Assembly: GCA_900555525.1 (NCBI GenBank)
Contig: USLP01000026.1
Location: 1 to 9,967, forward strand
From: an uncultured Eubacteriales bacterium
Lineage (GTDB): Bacteria > Bacillota > Clostridia > UMGS1840
DNA: 9,967 bases
Reading direction: 5' to 3'
Part shown: positions 5,945 through 9,967 of the stretch, one piece after another
Position numbering within the stretch: the first letter of the stretch is position 1
How the letters are laid out: every line of letters starts with the position of its first letter
Program-made: the position numbers and the translations under genes
Notes under the pieces: model-generated
Database searches by the model: none
Told to the model about the DNA's origin: nothing
What the model saw: the letters and a program-made list of their open reading frames with translations, nothing else

Positions 5945-6118
5945 TAACCGCAATTAAAAATCAACGCTATAAATAAAATTTTTTAAAGCGTTTGCGTATG
6001 CGGCAGACGGCACGGCGATTTTCATAGAAGCAGCCGTAAGAAGCGCAAATTATATATTTTATTTCTCCGCCGCCCGAAAACCGAGATTTTCCGCAAAAAG
6101 GTTAGAGTTATTGAAACT
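5945..6118. other. Gene-free, locally GC-richer stretch with inverted repeats
   Basis: No credible gene is seen. The middle part (about 5985-6085) is richer in G+C than its flanks and holds paired words: TTTGCG near 5992 with CGCAAA near 6045, and ACGGC near 6008 with GCCGT near 6033, so it can fold into an interrupted stem. It looks like a dispersed intergenic repeat or a small non-autonomous element, but a single copy cannot prove this. Confidence 0.3.
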
Positions 6119-6158
6119 AAAAAACACGCACACCGTTTTTTGCGGTATGCGTGTTTTT
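6119..6158 (-). terminator. Intrinsic terminator of the blaI-blaR1 operon
   Basis: ACACGCACACCG (6124-6135) pairs with CGGTATGCGTGT (6143-6154), with one C-A mismatch. The stem is flanked by A-runs on one side and T-runs on the other, so it can end transcription on both strands. It starts 5 nt after the BlaR1 stop codon. The core GCACACCG is the same as in the terminator at 8-41. Confidence 0.85.
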
Positions 6159-6162
6159 ATAA

Positions 6163-7968
6163 TTACGGTACTATGTGCATCATTGCATTCGGATTTATGC
6201 CGCCATTCTCATTATACACATTACATCCGTGGCAATCGATATTCATTCTGCTCACAAAACCGAGAGAAACAATCATTCTTCCGCTCTCATCAATAAAAGT
6301 GGTATGGTCATTATACTTGTCGTAATAATCAACCGTTTCACCGTCAATTATCACCTTGGTTGAGCCCGGTGTAAACACATAGGTTGAACCGCGGTATTTA
6401 ACGGTTGCGGTGCGGTCGGATTCGTTCCACACTATATCCGCACCAAGCTTTTCGCAAAATTCTCTTAGCGGCAGCCATAAATGCTCTTTAATATAAGGCT
6501 TAATCATGAAAGGTTTCAAACGGTTGTCGATTTCGATTTTTTGGGATTTTGAAACATCGTCTACAGGATATTCCGTATCATTTACAATAATACTTTTGAT
6601 TTCATCGGGTTTGATAATCCGTTTTGCCCATGCACGAAAATGCCCCACATTTGTTTCAATATTGCTGCCATCCCATTTGTATAACTGACTGAACGTCTTA
6701 ATTTCTCCGTTTTTCATTCTGAAATAAAAGTACTTTGTTTTGGTGTCGCACCAATCGCAAACATTTTCTTCTGTTACGGGATAGCTTAATTCAATCGATA
6801 TCGGATTATAGCGAACCTCAATATCATCGAATTTAAGCGTCTTTGTGTCGATATTGCTTTTCATAGGGAAAACAATTTTGGGTGAACCTTTTATTTTGTT
6901 TATGCATAAATAAAAGTCAACTTTTTCTTTGTTTTCAATCGAATTGCATTCCAGAACAAAATATCTCTTTTTTTCGGTATCAAATTTTTTGTTCAACGGA
7001 CCGGTTGAGAACCCGCTTCTGTAAGCCTTGTTATAATCAACCGGACCGAATCCGATTGTATCTATATCCCAGAAAGTGCTGTTTCCTCTTTCGTCAACAG
7101 CATTAAATTCAGCGATTGCCGCGTCAGTTTGTGCTTCAATCGAGAAAATAACAATAGCCTGTTTTTCCGCAACCAAGTATTGCTCAAGGGTGAGCGTATA
7201 GTCTTCATCGCTTACGCTTTGTTTTTCTGTTTTTACAAAGTCAGCCAGATAAGATGTATCACCGCTGAATATTTCGTCAAAAAACTCGTTGCTCATTGCC
7301 GCGGCGCATATAGACGCCGCAATGGTAATCGCCATCAAAACAGCCATTGCAGCCGTTCCTTTTTTTCTTATTTTTTTACTTGCTATCAGAGTAAGTCGCT
7401 TTTTCATACCTTTTTTACCTCCAAAAAATGTTGTAGTCATATATGATTTTTTTTGATTTTGTGTTTTTAGAAAGTTTATCAGCATTTCACCGTAAAACAC
7501 CCTTGTTTCATACGCTTTTCCGTTAAGTACTTTTTCGTCGCAAGCCGTTTCGCCATCAATTTCTATCGCCCGTGCCATAATATAAGCAAAAGGGTTATAC
7601 CAGTTGAGCGATATAAAAATCAGCGTGATAAGCTGATACAAAATATCCTTTCGCTTGTAATGTATCAATTCGTGGCGAAATATAAAATGCAGTTCATCAT
7701 TTGAAAACTCATTTTCGCTTAATATGATAAACGGATGAATAATTCCCACAAGCATAGGCGTATCGGCAGCAGAAGAAACCCTTACCGGTATATCGGAAGT
7801 AATTTTAAGCTTTTGCTTTTCCGACTCCAGAATGTCAGCAGTGTTTTCATCGCAAAGTGGTGAAGATATTCTTTTCACCGCTCTTTTGAATGAAAAATAT
7901 CGTTTGATATGCAAAACCAAAAACAGCACCGCACCAATCAGCCAGATAATACTGAAAATCAGTTTCAC
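6163..7968 (-). CDS. BlaR1/MecR1-type M56 protease, C-terminal part (frameshifted gene)
   Basis: This frame holds most of a BlaR1-like membrane protease and stays open upstream to 8088; GTG7968 is only its first nominal start. Residues 1-20 form a membrane helix (IFSIIWLIGAVLFLVLH). HELIH at 99-103 is the zinc-binding HExxH motif of M56 peptidases, and GETACDEKVL (139-148) supplies the downstream acidic ligand region. Helix 205-225 crosses the membrane again. An outer region of about 375 residues follows. Its last part (about 491-585; WLPLREFCEKLGADIVW, then TATVKYRGSTYVF) matches a copper-amine-oxidase N1 domain, common in Clostridia surface proteins. Classical BlaR1 instead ends in a penicillin-binding sensor with STYK/KTG motifs, which I do not see. 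The N-terminal helices lie in another frame (8033-8353). A one-base deletion would restore a 729-residue protein with HELIH at 227-231. The expected role is signal-induced cleavage of the BlaI repressor. Confidence 0.85.
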   Translation of the reverse strand: MKLIFSIIWLIGAVLFLVLHIKRYFSFKRAVKRISSPLCDENTADILESEKQKLKITSDIPVRVSSAADTPMLVGIIHPFIILSENEFSNDELHFIFRHELIHYKRKDILYQLITLIFISLNWYNPFAYIMARAIEIDGETACDEKVLNGKAYETRVFYGEMLINFLKTQNQKKSYMTTTFFGGKKGMKKRLTLIASKKIRKKGTAAMAVLMAITIAASICAAAMSNEFFDEIFSGDTSYLADFVKTEKQSVSDEDYTLTLEQYLVAEKQAIVIFSIEAQTDAAIAEFNAVDERGNSTFWDIDTIGFGPVDYNKAYRSGFSTGPLNKKFDTEKKRYFVLECNSIENKEKVDFYLCINKIKGSPKIVFPMKSNIDTKTLKFDDIEVRYNPISIELSYPVTEENVCDWCDTKTKYFYFRMKNGEIKTFSQLYKWDGSNIETNVGHFRAWAKRIIKPDEIKSIIVNDTEYPVDDVSKSQKIEIDNRLKPFMIKPYIKEHLWLPLREFCEKLGADIVWNESDRTATVKYRGSTYVFTPGSTKVIIDGETVDYYDKYNDHTTFIDESGRMIVSLGFVSRMNIDCHGCNVYNENGGINPNAMMHIVP

Positions 7969-8032
7969 ATCAATCGGTGTTTTGTATTTTACCGTAGCTG
8001 TCGTTTCTTCCGATGGCTGATTTTCGGCTTGT

Positions 8033-8353
8033 TCACTGTAATTGGGTTTGACGGGTACGGTTTTCGTAACCGTTTGCTGCGGCAGATTTTAGTTCATACC
8101 AATTGCGAATATCCCTTGTTTCGCTTTGTATGTTTGTTATCACAGGCGATATCGGAACCTTATAGCTTATGCCGAGTTTTCCGAACGGTATCATAAAAAT
8201 AATCATAACCGCAAGCCACGAATAATACCGAAAACCTGCCGTATACCTTTTCATAACAGGCTTTGTAAGAACCAAAAGCAAAATAATTACAACCGAAAAT
8301 TTAACTGATGAAATTACATTTTGCTCAAAAATTTGTTTTATAATTTCCGTCAT
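8033..8353 (-). CDS. BlaR1/MecR1-type protease, N-terminal fragment (frameshifted gene)
   Basis: The 106-residue frame starts at ATG8353, overlapping the BlaI stop codon by 4 nt (ATGA), the usual arrangement of blaI-blaR1. It encodes the first two membrane helices expected for an M56 BlaR1-type protein: VISSVKFSVVIILLLVLTKPV and YSWLAVMIIFMIPFG. After about residue 88 (Y-E-L-K) the frame leaves the family pattern and runs into a low-similarity tail (AAANGYENRTRQTQLQ). The correct continuation, NLPQQTVTKTVPVKP, lies in the frame of the large downstream part, so this fragment and the 6163-7968 frame are one broken gene. Confidence 0.8.
   Translation of the reverse strand: MTEIIKQIFEQNVISSVKFSVVIILLLVLTKPVMKRYTAGFRYYSWLAVMIIFMIPFGKLGISYKVPISPVITNIQSETRDIRNWYELKSAAANGYENRTRQTQLQ
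8087..8090 (-). other. Frameshift site in the BlaR1-like gene
   Basis: On the minus strand the junction reads GAA CTA AAA TCT, where AAAA is the homopolymer at 8090-8087. Dropping one A gives CTA AAT CTG CCG, which joins YEL directly to NLPQQTVTK without a stop and gives a continuous 729-residue protein. The large frame has a stop codon (TAA at 8091-8089) exactly here, so the two frames overlap without a natural start between them. Confidence 0.75.
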
Positions 8354-8736
8354 TTTCTCTTTTCCTTAAACATTTTTTCAAGCTCCGAAATATCCTCGTC
8401 GCTTATTTTTTTGCTGTCAAACAATGCTCTCATTAAATTTGCGACGGAATTTCCGTGCATTTTTTTTAAAAATTGTTCGCTTTCAAATTCGACATAATCT
8501 TTTTCGGCAACAAGCGGTGTATAAATATATTCCTTTCCCCGTTTGTCCTTTGCAATGTATTCTTTTGCTATCAGCCTGTTGATAAGCGTTTGAACGGTTT
8601 GCTGTGTTCGTTTGACATCGCTTTCTTCGTCAATAATTCGTTTCACCTCGCTTGTGGATATGGGACACTCATTATGCCATACCACTTTCATAATTTCGAG
8701 TTCCGCGTCCGGAAGTCTTTTTTCAAAGTTTTTCAA
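8350..8736 (-). CDS. blaI: BlaI/MecI-family transcriptional repressor
   Basis: The protein has 128 residues, the usual length for the family. The N-terminus LPDAELEIMKVVWHNECPISTSEVKR begins the winged helix. QQTVQTLINRLIAKEYIAKDKRGKEYIYTPLV is the recognition helix and wing, with the typical RLIAKEYI...YIYTPLV end. The C-terminal helices (FESEQFLKKMHG, then DEDISELEKMF) form the dimer region. The start is TTG8736, with a GGGG ribosome site 8 nt upstream. It overlaps blaR1 by 4 nt. BlaI dimers bind palindromic operators and are cleaved by BlaR1-type proteases when the signal arrives. Two operator-like palindromes lie upstream, so autorepression is expected. The regulated target could be a cell-wall or antibiotic response gene elsewhere; none is seen here apart from the divergent SLH gene. 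Confidence 0.92.
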   Translation of the reverse strand: MKNFEKRLPDAELEIMKVVWHNECPISTSEVKRIIDEESDVKRTQQTVQTLINRLIAKEYIAKDKRGKEYIYTPLVAEKDYVEFESEQFLKKMHGNSVANLMRALFDSKKISDEDISELEKMFKEKRK

Positions 8737-8754
8737 GATAATTACCCCGCTTTC

Positions 8755-8770
8755 TACGACTGTTGTCGTA
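8755..8770. promoter_or_regulatory. BlaI operator-like palindrome downstream of the promoter
   Basis: TACGACTGTTGTCGTA has perfect 6-bp arms and a 4-nt centre. It lies about 10 nt downstream of the -10 box of the blaI promoter, between the promoter and the TTG start. Its sequence is close to the other dyad at 8788-8802. Confidence 0.75.
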
Positions 8771-8780
8771 TTATGATTTT

Positions 8781-8810
8781 ATTATACACTACAACTGTCG
8801 TATTTGTCAA
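8781..8810 (-). promoter_or_regulatory. blaI promoter with an operator between -35 and -10
   Basis: On the minus strand, TTGACA (8810-8805) and TATAAT (8786-8781) are both consensus, 18 nt apart. The spacer holds an imperfect dyad (8788-8802, ACTACAACTGTCGTA on the plus strand) with arms like those of the palindrome at 8755-8770. A repressor bound here would block polymerase directly, the standard layout for BlaI/CopY-type autoregulation. Confidence 0.85.
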
Positions 8811-8893
8811 GCCTTTTTGGTAAATTTGTTAATTTCCTCCAAAATAAATGCAGAAAAACTGTTCGTTATACATAAGTATATTTACATATATAG

Positions 8894-8921
8894 GATATTT
8901 GACCTCCCGTGCTCAAATATC
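8894..8921. repeat. 9-bp perfect inverted repeat in the divergent intergenic region
   Basis: GATATTTGA (8894-8902) and TCAAATATC (8913-8921) pair perfectly around CCTCCCGTGC. The GC-rich loop contrasts with the AT-rich surroundings. It lies upstream of both the blaI and SLH promoters, on the side away from each gene. It could be an operator or a remnant hairpin. Around it (8821-8970) I see no gene. Confidence 0.4.
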
Positions 8922-8970
8922 AATTTTAATTTTCAAATAAGCTTTGATAAAATTTAATTTTATTTTTGCA

Positions 8971-9011
8971 TATCACTTGACAAACAAAAAGCAAAGTGAT
9001 AAAATTTTATC
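8971..9011 (+). promoter_or_regulatory. SLH gene promoter with overlapping palindromes
   Basis: TTGACA (8977-8982) and TAAAAT (9000-9005) are 17 nt apart, and TGA before the -10 box makes it extended. Two dyads overlap it: TATCACTT (8971-8978) with AAGTGATA (8994-9001), and the perfect 14-bp palindrome GATAAAATTTTATC (8998-9011) on the -10 box. Both suggest control by a repressor, though A/T richness makes chance palindromes more likely. Confidence 0.7.
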
Positions 9012-9051
9012 AGAGACAGTTGGATTTATCCATACATAAGGGGGAAAAAAA

Positions 9052-9967
9052 GTGAAATCGATAATTAAAAAACACATAAGCGGCATTTTGGCTTTTTGCA
9101 TGATTTTAAGCCTGATGTCGTTTTCCGCTTCTGCGGCAAGCGCCGTTTCAATAATCAATCTGACGGTTAAAGCGCCGATAGCTGGAAATACACCGTCCGA
9201 CACGGCAACTTTGCCCGCAAAGGCAAGCACACAGGTTTTAAGCGTAAAATGGACTCCGTCCGACACGGTTTTCAAGAAAAACACCGATTATACCGTTACG
9301 GTCGAGCTTGGCATTAAGCCTGATTTAGATAAGTATTTTTCGTCTGCGAAGAAAATGACCGTAAAAGTGAACGGAAACAAGACGACAAACGTTACCAAAA
9401 ACGGCAATACCGTTACCGTAAAATACACGTGGTTTTTGGCTCAGGGTTCAAACGGTACAAATGATTCAATCACTCCGAGCAAAACAACCCAAGCTGACGA
9501 AAACACGCAGAAAACCGCACAAAGCGCAAAAAGCTTTAAGGACGTGCGAGACGACGCATATTATGCCGCTGCCGTAAAATGGGCGGTAGATAAAAACATT
9601 ACAACGGGAACGTCCGCCACAACCTTTTCACCCGACGATACGTGCACGCGCGCGCAGATTTTAACGTTTTTGTGGAGAGCTGTGGGAAGTCCGAAATATG
9701 ATTCGTTCATGGCATTTAACGATGTAATTTCCAATGCTTATTATTTCGATGCGGCAACATGGGCAAAGGGCAAGGATATGGTTTCGGGAAATATGTTTGA
9801 GCCGAATTTGCCGTGTACAAGAGCGTTTACGGTTTTGTATCTTTGGAAAAACGCAGGCAGTCCGAAAACGGAAGCGACAAACGTATTTTCGGACGTTGAC
9901 AGCTCCGCCGACTATGCGCAGGCTGTTTCCTGGGCGGTTAAAAACGGTGTAACGAGCGGAACGTCCG
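9052..9967 (+). CDS. Secreted SLH-domain surface protein (3' end cut by the window edge)
   Basis: The frame opens at GTG9052, 7 nt after AAGGGGG (9038-9044), and runs open to the window edge (305 codons). Residues 1-31 form a signal peptide: KSIIKKH, a hydrophobic core (GILAFCMILSLMSF), then ASA sites for cleavage near 28-31. Residues about 32-150 form a beta-rich, immunoglobulin-like domain (TVKAPIAGN, LSVKWTPSDTVFKKNTDYTVTVEL). Three SLH repeats follow, at about 161-213, 222-270 and from 279: each begins F[KNS]DV and has an AVxWA-type helix and a [TC]xTRA element. SLH domains anchor proteins non-covalently to cell-wall polymers. The C-terminus, beyond the third SLH repeat, is not seen. The gene is divergent from blaI and separated from it by about 315 nt, with its own strong promoter. 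Confidence 0.9.
   Translation, partial: MKSIIKKHISGILAFCMILSLMSFSASAASAVSIINLTVKAPIAGNTPSDTATLPAKASTQVLSVKWTPSDTVFKKNTDYTVTVELGIKPDLDKYFSSAKKMTVKVNGNKTTNVTKNGNTVTVKYTWFLAQGSNGTNDSITPSKTTQADENTQKTAQSAKSFKDVRDDAYYAAAVKWAVDKNITTGTSATTFSPDDTCTRAQILTFLWRAVGSPKYDSFMAFNDVISNAYYFDAATWAKGKDMVSGNMFEPNLPCTRAFTVLYLWKNAGSPKTEATNVFSDVDSSADYAQAVSWAVKNGVTSGTS

Noticed and set aside
8033..8353. Treating this frame as an independent short membrane protein
   Set aside because: Its first two helices fit the N-terminus of an M56 BlaR1-type protein, and the continuation lies in the adjacent frame, one base away.
8973..9284. Minus-strand frame opposite the SLH gene
   Set aside because: The plus strand encodes a signal peptide and SLH repeats in a continuous frame, so this one is a shadow.
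9734..9952. Second plus-strand frame inside the SLH gene
   Set aside because: It overlaps the real SLH frame in another phase and has no family features.

Overview
The window is AT-rich DNA with strong Shine-Dalgarno sites, sigma-A promoters carrying extended -10 elements, and GTG/TTG starts. It also encodes an SLH-domain surface protein with a signal peptide, an M56/BlaR1-type protease and a WYL regulator. Together these point to a low-GC Gram-positive of the class Clostridia, possibly a gut Oscillospirales relative; the genus cannot be fixed from sequence alone.

Layout, left to right. (1) Bases 1-41 hold the terminator of a gene outside the window. (2) Bases 89-331 look like a free-standing small RNA gene: a near-ideal promoter, a transcription start that coincides with the first base of a long closing helix, a rod-like fold and an intrinsic terminator. 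The shape recalls 6S RNA, but the family is not proven. (3) Bases 344-1083 hold inverted repeats that look like operators, then a two-gene unit: a membrane-anchored zinc-ribbon protein and a 68-residue protein made of about 14-residue repeats. A 14-bp hairpin ends the unit. (4) Bases 1104-3660 hold a tight three-gene operon: a WYL-domain regulator, an Nmad2-like protein and an Nmad3-like protein. The Nmad families were defined by their association with DNA base-modification systems, and WYL regulators often control anti-phage loci, so this is the main candidate for an unusual accessory system. (5) Bases 3727-5044, on the minus strand, hold a divergent WG-repeat-like protein flanked by a GC-rich palindrome and by a palindrome resembling an IS3-family end. 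(6) Bases 5052-5944, minus strand, hold a multi-zinc-ribbon, single-pass membrane protein with its own promoter. (7) Bases 6119-8810, minus strand, hold a BlaI/BlaR1-type regulatory pair. BlaR1 is split by a one-base frameshift and ends in a copper-amine-oxidase-N1-like extracellular domain. The BlaI promoter carries two operator-like palindromes, which implies autorepression. (8) From 8977 to the right edge there is a strong promoter and the start of a secreted SLH protein, cut by the window edge.

The genes probably form several independent units. The WYL-Nmad2-Nmad3 cassette is likely co-transcribed (gaps of 2 nt each at its two junctions). BlaI-BlaR1 is likely a protease-relieved repressor circuit that senses a cell-envelope signal, but no beta-lactamase or other obvious target lies in the window. 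Apart from the neighbouring SLH protein, its targets must lie elsewhere.
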